From SMAG-U1939 sp035763125 (lineage in GTDB: Bacteria > Chloroflexota > Ktedonobacteria > Ktedonobacterales > JADMIN01), in NCBI GenBank assembly GCA_035763125.1, contig DASUBU010000211.1, positions 1-64,000 on the forward strand: DNA of 64,000 nucleotides, written 5' to 3'. Both the position numbers and the translations under genes were made by a program. The notes beneath the pieces are model-generated. The model was not told the DNA's origin. It worked only from the letters and a program-made list of their open reading frames with translations, and made no database searches. Each line of letters begins with the position of its first letter. Position 1 is the first letter of the stretch. Below, one piece after another: positions 56,274-64,000 of the stretch.

Positions 56274-58394
56274 ATGGATGCTGAGGAAGTCGCGCTGATC
56301 ACCGCTGCCGTAGAGTCGTCCACCAGCCAGGAGCGGCTCCATATTCTGGTAGTTGAGAACGACGAGGCCAATCGCCTGGCTGTGCGGCGTTCGTTGCGGC
56401 GCTCTGATGTCGTAGCGGCGGTGGACGAGGCCGCTTCGGCGGGCGAGGCGCTGGAATGCGTAGACTCCGCAGTCTACGATTGCGTGCTTCTCGACTACCA
56501 CATCTCCGGCACTGACGGCCTCGCGCTGCTGCGCGCGATCCGCGACAGCGCCCCCGAAACACCCGTCGTGATGGTCACCACACGTGGCGACGAGAAGGTT
56601 GCCGCCGAACTGATGAAAGCCGGGGCAGCGGACTATCTACCCAGGACGTCGCTGACACCCCCGCGGGTCGCCTCCACCCTGCGGCATGTGTTGGCGCTCG
56701 CGCGCATGGCAGCGGAGCGGCGGCGGGCGAAGGACGAGCTGCGCGCGCAGCGGGAGCGCATTCGTCGCGCGCTGCAGATTGAGACCGTGGGCATCGTGTT
56801 CTCTACCATGGATGGTCAGATCGCCGACGCCAACGATGCCTTTCTGCGTATGACCGGCTGTAGCCGTGACGATCTGGCCGCGGGGCGCGTGCGATGGGAT
56901 GAGCTGACGGCGCCAGAGGGGATCCCGCGGGCGTTCGAGACCATCGAGGAGCTGCGGACAACCGGCCGGGTGACGCCCTACGAGCGGGAATACGTTCGCG
57001 GAGATGGAACGCGCTGGTGGGGGCTGTACGCTGCAACGCGGCTTGCAGACAACCGGAGCGTGGGGTTTGTCCTCGATATCACCGCCCGCAAGCGCACGGA
57101 GATGGAGCGCGAGCGCCTGCTGGAGCGCGAGCAGGTGGCCCATGCAGCCGCCGAGCGGGCGACCGAGCGCATCGCTGCTCTTCAGTCCGTGACCGTGGCC
57201 CTGGCCCAGGCCGGCAGCCCAGCGGATGTCGGCGCGGTCGTTACCGGGCAGGCGATCACGGCGCTGGGAGCCGCTGCTGGGGCGATGTTCCTCGTGGATG
57301 CGAACGCCGACGCGCTGGAGGTCGCGCACATCGTCGGCTACACCGATGAGGTACGCGAGGCGTTCCGGCGTGTTCCCCTCTCCGCTCGCGGTCCCCTCAC
57401 CGACGCGATTCGCGCTGAAGAGTCTGCTTTCTACGGCACACGTGAGGCTTTGCTGGGCGCCTATCCGGACCTGGCCGCATATGTGGCTGCTGAGAGCCAC
57501 ATCAGCCACGCGATTATGCCGATGATCCTCGACCGCCGGGCGCTCGGCGCGCTCCGGCTCAGCTTCGCCGAACCGCGGGCATTTGCCTCGCAGGACCAGG
57601 CATTCATGGTGGCGCTGGCGCAACAGTGCGCGCAGGCGCTGGAGCGGGCGCGCCTCTTCGCGGCGGAGCAGGCGGCACGGGCAGAGGCCGAGGCGGCTGT
57701 GCAGGCCCGCGACAACTTCGTCACGATCATCTCGCACGATCTGCGCAATCCAATGACGGCCATTCAGTCTCAGATGGACCTGTTGCGGCGCCGCGCCACG
57801 CAAGGCGTTGCCCCCACCGCCAAACGGCTCGTGACCTGGCTGTTGATGGTCGGAAAGAGCGTCAAGCGCCTCTCGGCGCAGATTGACGAGCTGCACGACG
57901 CAACGCGCATGCAGGCCGGCCGGGCACTCGATCTGCAGCGCCACCCCACGGACCTGGTGGCGCTCGCTCGTGAGGCTGCCACGCAGTATCGGCACTTATC
58001 GGAGGCGCATCGGATACGCATTGAGACGGCTGTGCCCTCGCTCATCGGTATCTGGGATGCCAGTCGCTTGGAGCGTGTCCTCGTCAACCTGCTATCCAAC
58101 GCGATTAAGTACAGTCCCGCTGGCGGTCTCATCAGCGTCAAAGTGACTCACGATGGCGACTGGGGCATCCTGTCGGTCAAAGACCGCGGCATCGGCGTCC
58201 CCGCACAGGATACCGAGCGCATCTTCCAGCGCTACGAGCGCGCCAGCAACGTGACGAACGCGATCCCAGGGGCCGGGCTAGGACTGGCAGGCGCGCGAGA
58301 TATCATCGCCTTGCACGGAGGGAGCATCGCAGTGCAGAGCGAGGAAGGCGTGGGAACCACCTTTGTCGTGCGCCTGCCCATGACGATCGAGTAG
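56274..58394 (+). CDS. Response regulator-PAS-GAF-histidine kinase hybrid
   Basis: 706 residues, cytosolic. The receiver domain (about 22-145) has phospho-acceptor Asp74 in CVLLDYHISG, but the acidic pair reads END and the conserved Lys after DYLP is Arg. A PAS/PAC region follows at about 165-285 (IVFSTMDGQIADANDAFLRMTG), then a coiled stretch, a GAF domain at about 300-465 (AITALGAAAGAMFLVD), and HisKA with ISHDLRNPMTAIQ (His about 487). HATPase carries NAIKYSPAGG, DRGIGVPAQDTERIF and GAGLGLAGARDI. The order of domains suggests a mid-phosphorelay sensor. The start follows CGAGG. A hairpin separates it from the convergent sigma factor gene. Confidence 0.92.
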   Translation: MDAEEVALITAAVESSTSQERLHILVVENDEANRLAVRRSLRRSDVVAAVDEAASAGEALECVDSAVYDCVLLDYHISGTDGLALLRAIRDSAPETPVVMVTTRGDEKVAAELMKAGAADYLPRTSLTPPRVASTLRHVLALARMAAERRRAKDELRAQRERIRRALQIETVGIVFSTMDGQIADANDAFLRMTGCSRDDLAAGRVRWDELTAPEGIPRAFETIEELRTTGRVTPYEREYVRGDGTRWWGLYAATRLADNRSVGFVLDITARKRTEMERERLLEREQVAHAAAERATERIAALQSVTVALAQAGSPADVGAVVTGQAITALGAAAGAMFLVDANADALEVAHIVGYTDEVREAFRRVPLSARGPLTDAIRAEESAFYGTREALLGAYPDLAAYVAAESHISHAIMPMILDRRALGALRLSFAEPRAFASQDQAFMVALAQQCAQALERARLFAAEQAARAEAEAAVQARDNFVTIISHDLRNPMTAIQSQMDLLRRRATQGVAPTAKRLVTWLLMVGKSVKRLSAQIDELHDATRMQAGRALDLQRHPTDLVALAREAATQYRHLSEAHRIRIETAVPSLIGIWDASRLERVLVNLLSNAIKYSPAGGLISVKVTHDGDWGILSVKDRGIGVPAQDTERIFQRYERASNVTNAIPGAGLGLAGARDIIALHGGSIAVQSEEGVGTTFVVRLPMTIE

Positions 58395-58423
58395 TCTCGG
58401 ATTGGCCCCAGCCAGACCCGAGA
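58395..58423. terminator. Bidirectional hairpin between convergent genes
   Basis: Outer stem TCTCGG / CCGAGA and inner stem TGGC / GCCA with loop CCCA, directly after the kinase stop codon and 13 bases before the end of the sigma factor gene. Confidence 0.6.
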
Positions 58424-58436
58424 CGGCGGGAGAACG

Positions 58437-59501
58437 CTAGATCACTTCACGCAGCGACTGCCCGGCGGTGGCGGTGCGCAGCTTGGCCAGCGCCACCATT
58501 TCGAGCTGCCGCACCCGCTCGCGCGAGATGCCCAGCTCCTTGCCCACCTCCAGCAGGGTCCGACTGCGCCCATCGCCGATGCCATAGCGCAGGATGACCA
58601 CCGAGCGCTCGCGCGGTGTGAGCTGGTTCAGCGCGCGATGCAGCTCTTCGCCCAGCAGATGTCGCGAGGCGATATCGGCCGGCGCCTGGATGCCGGGATC
58701 TTCGAGGGTGTCGGAGAGCGAGAGGCGATTGTCGGTGTCGGCCGGCGCGTCGAGCGAGACAGGCTGCTCCGTCACGTGCAGCAGGTCGTCCACCTCTTCG
58801 GACGGCATGCCGGCGGCCTCGGCGATCTGCTCGGTCAGCGGATCGCCGCCGTTCTCCTGTGAGAGCTGGCTGGCGATGCGGCGCACCTTGCGCAGGCGCG
58901 TTGCCACATGCTCCGGCAGGTGAATCAAGCGCGACTGCTCGCCCGCCGCGCGGCTGATCGCCTGGCGAATCCACCACGTCGCGTAGGTGCCGAAGTGGCA
59001 GCCACGGCGCCAGTCGAACTTCTCGGCGGCGCGCATCAGGCCCAGATTGCCTTCCTGGATCAGATCAATCAGCGGCACGCCCGAGTTCGTGTAGCGCCGC
59101 GCGATGGAGATGACCAAACGCAGATTGGCCTCGATCAGCCGCCGCCGCGCCCTGGTGTCGCCAGCTTGCCCGCGCTTGGCGAGGATGATCTCCTCTTCAT
59201 GTGAGAGCAGCGAGAGCCCACGGATATCATGCAGATAGCTCTGGAAGGCGTCCTCGGTGCCATCGGCGCCGCCGTAGAAACCCGCACCCTTGCCGTACAG
59301 CGCGTCCTCTTCCTCCGCACTCAGCTCAGCCAGCTCCGCATCGGTCGGCTCGACCTCTTCGGCGGCCGCGGTTGACGCCGGAGCCACAGCGAGCGTGTCC
59401 GCACCTTGCGCACCAGGGGTGGCCGGGGCAGAGGTAGCAGCGAACACTTGCCGCAAAAGCCGCTCGGCGGTGGTGTCGTGCTCTGATCGCGTTGCAGCCA
59501 T
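58437..59501 (-). CDS. Sigma-70 family sigma factor (group 1/2, RpoD-like)
   Basis: 354 residues. Region 1.2: FQSYLHDIRGLSLLSHEEEIILAKRGQAGD. Region 2: LRLVISIARRYTNSGVPLIDLIQEGNLGLMRAAEKFDWRRGCHFGTYATWWIRQAISRA. Region 3: HLPEHVATRLRKVRRIASQL. Region 4: LTPRERSVVILRYGIG and TLLEVGKELGISRERVRQLE. The N-terminus is a short Ala/Glu-rich stretch instead of a full region 1.1. In region 2.3 the usual FKFST is CHFGT, suggesting a secondary (group 2) factor. The ATG at 59501 follows GGAGGAGG at a slightly long distance; in-frame ATGs at 59561 and 59573 are alternatives. Confidence 0.92.
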   Translation of the reverse strand: MAATRSEHDTTAERLLRQVFAATSAPATPGAQGADTLAVAPASTAAAEEVEPTDAELAELSAEEEDALYGKGAGFYGGADGTEDAFQSYLHDIRGLSLLSHEEEIILAKRGQAGDTRARRRLIEANLRLVISIARRYTNSGVPLIDLIQEGNLGLMRAAEKFDWRRGCHFGTYATWWIRQAISRAAGEQSRLIHLPEHVATRLRKVRRIASQLSQENGGDPLTEQIAEAAGMPSEEVDDLLHVTEQPVSLDAPADTDNRLSLSDTLEDPGIQAPADIASRHLLGEELHRALNQLTPRERSVVILRYGIGDGRSRTLLEVGKELGISRERVRQLEMVALAKLRTATAGQSLREVI

Positions 59502-60463
59502 GTCGCGCAGTCCTCCTCCCGAATCTCGCAGTGGACCCGGGCTTTGTGGCATCGCCCGCTCTGGCATCACCTGGCGCGCGTTCGCGCACCTGCACAGATT
59601 TTGTTCATTCTCGCCGGTAGTATACACGGCTGCCTCAATCAATCGCTATCAGGTATTCACCTGACTTTTCAGCCGTCTTTGCTGTACTCTCTCTGACGGT
59701 TTGTGGTTGTCCCCTTTTACATGCTTCACTTTCTGAATGATGATTTTCCTGCGGCATGAGACCCCGTCGCTACGGCACGTCGTCTCCGCCAGGCACATCT
59801 CATCCGCTCACTCTTCTCTACGTCCGCCTACGCGCGCGGTTACGCATACGCCCCTCCATGGGCGCGTCCGTCTGTACACAGTTTGTACAGATCGGCGCGC
59901 GGCACGCGCCGGCTGGCCCGCGACGATTGGGGGAGATTCAGCGTGTTTCGCCGGTGCCGGCAGCCGCGCCCCGGCACAAACCCCGGACAAACGTCCGATT
60001 TCGGCCGGCGAGCGTCGTACCCGCCCGACGGTCCGGCGACAAGCACCGAAAGTCAATTACGTCGTCCGGCACACGAATCTCACACCTCGCGTGCGTCGCA
60101 TCTCCGCGGCGAGCGCCGTCCTTCCTATCGGGTTCCACAGCGCTCGCCCCCAGAGTGGGCACACGTCGCATCCCAGCGTGATAATCACATTCCCCCGCAA
60201 GTCTCGCGCCATTACGGCTGGTCGCTGGCCGTGCATGCACCTCCTGTCACGTTGGCCTGCGCGTGATCTCTTGCCCGCGCCGAATATGACGATGGTCACG
60301 CTGGACTGTCTGGCGAGCCAGCGCGGCGTGGGCGTGGAGCATGACGAACGACACAAGCGGCGGCGTGGGCAGAGCATCTATAATGAAGGCGGCACCGCGG
60401 CGGGCATGGCGCGCTTCGCCGCTGCTCGGTCCCACATCTGTATCTGCACGGGAGAGGCATCCG
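59502..60463. other. 962-base divergent intergenic region
   Basis: Between the sigma factor and the NarL-type kinase. Open frames in it have non-host codon use, many Arg/Ser/His residues and no domain character, so I treat them as non-coding. It contains one perfect 8+8 dyad at 59871-59891. Confidence 0.55.
59871..59891. promoter_or_regulatory. Perfect dyad TCTGTACA-N5-TGTACAGA
   Basis: 8-base arms, 5-base spacer (CAGTT), in the middle of a long gene-free region upstream of the sigma factor gene. Strong enough to be an operator; the binding protein is unknown. Confidence 0.5.
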
Positions 60464-61831
60464 ATGGCACGTAACGTCCTCTGGTCATGGCGGCCGCGGA
60501 TCGCGCGACGTCCCGACGTGTTGTGCGCGCCGGTGGCAGCCGATGCACCCCGCTCCGGCTGGCATCTGGAGAATCTCTCAGGCGGCCGGATCAGCAGGTT
60601 GATGGATGTCAGCATCTACTTCACAGTCGCCGCCGGCTACCTCATCGCCGTTGTCCAGGCGACTGAGGTCACGCTGCCTGGGTTCCTTCTGCTAACCGGC
60701 GCCAATATCGCCTGGCTTGCCGTCTTCCAATTGATGAGTCCCCGGGCCAACAGTCCCCGAACGCTGAGGCTCTACGCGATGAGCCTGGTGGCATGCGCGC
60801 TGCTCGCGCTGGGCGCGCTCTGGCTGGGCGGCTACTACGATTGGATGCTGCCGGTGATCACCGTCTCGGGCGTCGCGAGCATGTTCCCGCCACGCTCCGC
60901 GCTGCTGTACGCCTCGGTGAATCTCGTTGCCGCGTTCGCTACCCTGGGGCTGCGCTATGACTTTGGCACCCTGCAAGAGGCGGTCACGCTGTTGCCCGCG
61001 TTCGTCTTCGCCTTCCTCTTCCCGTTCGTCATCCGCTGGCACGTCCAGCAGACCGAGCGCGCCGAGGCACTGGTCGCCCAGCTCGAGGAGGCACAAGAGC
61101 AGCTCCGCACGTACGCCAGCCAGGTCGAAGAGCTGACCGCCGATCGCGAGCGCAATCGCATTGCCCGCGAGATCCACGACACGCTCGGCCACTACCTCAC
61201 CATCCTCGCGGTCGAGCTGGAGACCGCCCTCAAGCTCTACGACCGGGCGGACCCGCGTTTGCGCGACGAGCTGGTGGAGGCGCGGCGCGCCGCCGCCGAA
61301 TGTCTGGGTGAGGTGCGCCGGTCGGTTGCGGCGCTGCGGCCCAACGATCCCACCGCGCGCTCCTTCGAGCAGGCGCTCGCCCGCCTGGCCGCCGAGTTCG
61401 AGGCCGTCGCGCCCGAAACGCAGATCGTCCTCGACGCCGAAGGGCCGTTGCAGGAGCTGCCGGCGGAGCTGCGCGTCGCGCTCTATCGCTGTGTGCAGGA
61501 GGCGCTCACCAACGTCCGCAAGCACGCCGCCGCCAGCAAGGTGCTCGCGCGCCTGCGGGTGGACGACTGCCACGCCGAGCTGACGGTGCTCGACAATGGC
61601 GCGGGCGCTGCGTCGGGCGCCGACGGCCACGAGCCAGGCTTCGGCCTGCTGGGCATGCGCGAGCGGATCGCGTTGCTCGGGGGCACCGCCATGGCGCAGC
61701 CTGATCCTGGCCGCGGCTGGCGCGTGGAGGTACGTGTGCCCGTCACCTGTCCGCTTGATGTGCCGCGCACGCCCATGCCAGCCCTTGTGGCATCTGCCCC
61801 GCGCGCCCTACCAGCAGCGGAGGATGGATAG
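60464..61831 (+). CDS. NarL-type membrane histidine kinase (HisKA_3)
   Basis: 455 residues. An N-terminal membrane region with about six helices covers roughly 45-190 (VSIYFTVAAGYLIAVVQATE ... LPAFVFAFLFPFVIRWHV). A short coiled linker leads to HisKA_3 with phospho-acceptor His in RNRIAREIHDTLGHYLTIL (about 236). The ATPase end is VQEALTNVRKHAAASKV and GFGLLGMRERIALLGG. The ATG at 60464 follows GGGAGAGG. Its cognate regulator starts 3 bases after its stop. Confidence 0.93.
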   Translation: MARNVLWSWRPRIARRPDVLCAPVAADAPRSGWHLENLSGGRISRLMDVSIYFTVAAGYLIAVVQATEVTLPGFLLLTGANIAWLAVFQLMSPRANSPRTLRLYAMSLVACALLALGALWLGGYYDWMLPVITVSGVASMFPPRSALLYASVNLVAAFATLGLRYDFGTLQEAVTLLPAFVFAFLFPFVIRWHVQQTERAEALVAQLEEAQEQLRTYASQVEELTADRERNRIAREIHDTLGHYLTILAVELETALKLYDRADPRLRDELVEARRAAAECLGEVRRSVAALRPNDPTARSFEQALARLAAEFEAVAPETQIVLDAEGPLQELPAELRVALYRCVQEALTNVRKHAAASKVLARLRVDDCHAELTVLDNGAGAASGADGHEPGFGLLGMRERIALLGGTAMAQPDPGRGWRVEVRVPVTCPLDVPRTPMPALVASAPRALPAAEDG

Positions 61832-61834
61832 GCC

Positions 61835-62551
61835 ATGAGCACAAGTGCCAACGAACACATTCGCGTGCTGCTGGTGGACGACCAAACGTTGCTGCGCGAG
61901 AGCTTCCACCGCCTGCTCGATCTCGAAGGCGGCGATATTCACGTCGTCGGCTCGGCTGGCGACGGACTGGAGGCTCTGGCGCTGGTGGAGCAGCTTGCGC
62001 GCGAGGGGCGCGCGCCGGACGTCGTGTTGATGGACGTGCGGATGCCGCGGTTGGATGGCGTGCAGACCACGCGCCAGCTCCTCGCGCGCTTCCCCCGCAC
62101 GCGCGTGATGATGCTGACCACCTTCGACGACGAGGAGTACATCGTCGAGGGGCTGCGCGCTGGCGCCACCGGCTATCTGCTCAAAGACGCCTCCTCCGAG
62201 CAGCTCGTCGAGGCCATCCGCGCGGTGCACCGGGGCGAGGCTCCGCTGCAGCCCTCCGTCGCCGCCAAGCTCGTCGCCCGCCTGGCCCGTGTGTCCGACG
62301 CGCCGCCCGCGCCCACAGCAGCATCCGCAGCGGCGGCGCCCGCATCCGGCCTGCCCGGCACCGAGCTGACCGAGCGCGAGCGCGAGATCCTGGCGCTGAT
62401 TGCGCGCGGCGAGAGCAACCGCGAGATCGGCGAGGCGCTCTACATCACCGAAGGCACTGTCAAGAACCACGTCTCGAACATCCTCAGCAAGCTCGGTCTG
62501 CGCGACCGCACCCAGGCCGCCCTCTGGGCCCGCGGGCGCGGCCTAGCTTGA
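61835..62551 (+). CDS. NarL/LuxR-family response regulator
   Basis: 238 residues. The receiver domain has VLLVDDQTLLRESF, phospho-acceptor Asp in VVLMDVRMPRLDG, the Thr of MLTTFDDEEYI and the Lys of YLLKDASSEQL. An Ala/Pro linker leads to a LuxR helix-turn-helix: LTEREREILALIARGESNREIGEALYITEGTVKNHVSNILSKLGLRDRTQA. It is the partner of the adjacent kinase; targets are not visible. Confidence 0.95.
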   Translation: MSTSANEHIRVLLVDDQTLLRESFHRLLDLEGGDIHVVGSAGDGLEALALVEQLAREGRAPDVVLMDVRMPRLDGVQTTRQLLARFPRTRVMMLTTFDDEEYIVEGLRAGATGYLLKDASSEQLVEAIRAVHRGEAPLQPSVAAKLVARLARVSDAPPAPTAASAAAAPASGLPGTELTEREREILALIARGESNREIGEALYITEGTVKNHVSNILSKLGLRDRTQAALWARGRGLA

Positions 62552-62693
62552 AGAGCTGACAGCGTCAGCGGTCGGGAACGTGGCCACAGGCAGGGTTGGC
62601 GCAGACCATCTCGACGCCAGTTTCGCCCCGCTTGCACAGCAGTGTTACTCTGCCTGCGTGTTTTAGCTCAAACGCAGAGAGGCGGGAGGGCCA

Positions 62694-63062
62694 ATGGCGG
62701 ATGTACTCACCTTCGCCTTGGATCTGCTCATCTTCGTCGTCCCGGTTGCCATCATTGCCCTGGCTTGTTACGGTTCGCGCGTAGTCAGGCTGGCTCCGAA
62801 CCCAGAGACGTGGAGCCGCCTCGTCCGGAACGCTTGGGGTGCGGCCCTGTGCATCTTGATACTCCCATCCCTGATATTCTCGCCGCAGCATCGCGTGAGC
62901 TTCGCCCTGCACGACCTAACAACCACGTTTGGGTTGTGCGCTCTGGCGAGCCTTGCCCTAGCAGGGCTTTACGGCCTCGCTCGTAGCGTATGGCAATGTC
63001 GGAGGGAGGTTGTTCGCGTGCAGCAGAGCGCGGACATCGCGCCATCAGACTCCCACCCCTAG
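62694..63062 (+). CDS. Small membrane protein, unknown function
   Basis: 122 residues with three hydrophobic segments: FALDLLIFVVPVAIIALACYG, WGAALCILILPSLIF and FGLCALASLALAGLYGLARS, then a hydrophilic tail. The start follows GCGGGAGGG. No family recognised. It lies between the two-component genes and the convergent membrane sensor gene. Confidence 0.65.
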   Translation: MADVLTFALDLLIFVVPVAIIALACYGSRVVRLAPNPETWSRLVRNAWGAALCILILPSLIFSPQHRVSFALHDLTTTFGLCALASLALAGLYGLARSVWQCRREVVRVQQSADIAPSDSHP

Positions 63063-63122
63063 ATTGCTGATGCTCACCTCACGCAGACTCCGCCCGCATG
63101 AGGAAGTGGTCGAAGCGACACG

Positions 63123-64000
63123 CTACGTGCGCAGCCACAGCGAGACGTGCGCGGGCTGCATCGTGTCATCTACCACCCCCAGCAGATCGTCGCTGAGTCG
63201 CTCCAGGTCCACCTCGTTGCGCAACGCGGTGCTAAATGCCGCCAGGGTCTTGGCGGTGTCGTACTTGCGCCGGTAGAAGCGCCGATCAATCGTCGCCTGG
63301 ATGCGGCGGCGCAACGGCTGGAAGAGCGCGGCGATCAGCAGCGTCGAGAGCACGACGGCCAGCGGCTGCTGCGATGCCTGTCCCCCAATGAGCGCATGGG
63401 CGATCTGCTGCAGGGTGATCACGGTGGCGAAGTACACGGCCGCCAGCAGCGCCGTCAGCGAGCCGTAGACCAGGGTGCGATTGATGAGGATATCAATGTC
63501 GTAGAGGTGGTAGCGCAGCACGGCGATCGCGATCGTGAAAGGCGCACATAACAAACAGGCTGTGGCAGCCGCCGCGGCGAGCACGATATAAAGCGGGCTG
63601 AGCGACGGAAAGATCAGCCCGGGAAAGAGGATGGCGGCGGTTGCCAGGGTGCCAACCGCAAAGCCGAAGACCACCCACTTGGTCTGCACGCGCTGGATGG
63701 GTCCTGACACACGCCGATAGCGATAGACCTGGGCCGCTGCCGCACCCACCATCACCACAGACCATCCAAGTATCGCCGGCATGGGGTAGCGTGTCTGCTG
63801 CGGCGTGGCGTTGAGCACATAGACGGCATGGAGCGTGTCCACCGCGAGGTCGCCCACGACAATCAGCCAGGCCCACCGCGGTACGAAGCGTCCGTCGGGA
63901 AAGAGCGTGGCCACGAGGAAGGCGGCCACGAACGTGAGCTTATTGATGAGGAGTGCCGGCACCTGCCACGGCGAGGGGCTCGCCTCCACCGTCTCGGTGA
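63123..64000 (-). CDS. Membrane sensor protein, N-terminus beyond window
   Basis: Open to the right edge on the minus strand; a GTG at 63989 is unlikely to be the true start. About 290 codons are visible. They hold about seven membrane helices, then a short conserved segment, PLRRRIQATIDRRFYRRKYDTAKTLAAF, and the ending DDLLGVVDDTMQPAHVSLWLR. This layout recurs in Chloroflexota membrane proteins upstream of or fused to GAF/histidine kinase modules. Here it ends after the linker, so it is a sensor without a catalytic domain. Signal unknown. Confidence 0.78.
   Translation of the reverse strand, partial: TETVEASPSPWQVPALLINKLTFVAAFLVATLFPDGRFVPRWAWLIVVGDLAVDTLHAVYVLNATPQQTRYPMPAILGWSVVMVGAAAAQVYRYRRVSGPIQRVQTKWVVFGFAVGTLATAAILFPGLIFPSLSPLYIVLAAAAATACLLCAPFTIAIAVLRYHLYDIDILINRTLVYGSLTALLAAVYFATVITLQQIAHALIGGQASQQPLAVVLSTLLIAALFQPLRRRIQATIDRRFYRRKYDTAKTLAAFSTALRNEVDLERLSDDLLGVVDDTMQPAHVSLWLRT

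Noticed and set aside
55823..56284. Plus-strand open frame of 153 codons
   Set aside because: No domain, no ribosome site, and its end overlaps the start of the following kinase.
59737..60474. Plus-strand open frame of 245 codons upstream of the NarL-type kinase
   Set aside because: Codon use and composition differ from host genes, no ribosome site is seen, and it overlaps the kinase start.
1..64000. tRNA, rRNA, CRISPR arrays, prophage or replication origin
   Set aside because: Reading both strands by eye gave no T-loop/anticodon pattern, regularly spaced direct repeats, phage structural genes or DnaA-box clusters; a dedicated tRNA scan was not possible.

Overview
The window is about 64 kb of GC-rich bacterial chromosome. 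It carries no rRNA, no tRNA that I could recognise, no CRISPR array and no prophage. A Chloroflexota host is the best guess. The reasons are F420-type enzymes (an LLM-class oxidoreductase and a DUF385-type reductase), many GAF/PAS histidine kinases, Pro/Thr-rich membrane proteins, a PIG-V-type mannosyltransferase, frequent GTG starts and short TGTAGGGGCG hairpin repeats. This is inference from gene content, not from a marker gene. Gene order is typical of an accessory-rich chromosome: short operons on both strands with small gaps.

Left part (1-17.6 kb). A two-gene RNA-repair operon, Hen1 followed by Pnkp, runs off the left edge. It is followed by a TMEM175-type channel, a UBP zinc finger, a methyltransferase, a ParA ATPase with a small partner, a rhomboid protease, a TIM-barrel isomerase, a HicAB toxin-antitoxin pair behind an MFS transporter, and an HxlR regulator. 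An ADP-ribose set (Nudix, macrodomain, glycolipid-binding protein) lies downstream of a mannosyltransferase. A nitrilase-like protein that appears to have lost its catalytic cysteine follows.

Middle part (17.6-36.9 kb). A TetR-controlled ABC export locus has a visible promoter and two palindromic operators. Next come a cluster of hairpin repeats, a 966-residue histidine kinase, a stand-alone protein resembling the C-terminal domain of the RNA polymerase alpha subunit, three proline-rich membrane proteins, TruB, and a run of transporters, hydrolases and an AraC regulator.

Nitrogen-oxide region (37.0-44.4 kb). A cupin, two DUF2249 proteins, a DUF59/SufT-like protein, an NnrS-like membrane protein, a cysteine-free CRP/FNR regulator and a copper nitrite reductase (NirK) are grouped here. 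Three palindromic sites with CRP geometry (GTGA or GCGA half-sites, N6 spacing) lie in front of these genes. Two of them have an identical core and two have a -10-like hexamer at exactly the same offset, so the locus looks like a compact self-contained regulon.

Right part (44.5-64 kb). An F420-type oxidoreductase is divergent from an MmyB-type regulator. Further on are an M20 amidohydrolase and an alkyltransferase with the Ada zinc domain fused at the wrong end. An IS5-family element truncates a peptidase E-like gene, and several solitary copies of the IS end lie nearby. The rest holds a second ABC exporter, a double universal stress protein, a response-regulator/histidine-kinase hybrid, a primary-type sigma factor, a NarL-type two-component pair, and a membrane sensor that runs off the right edge.
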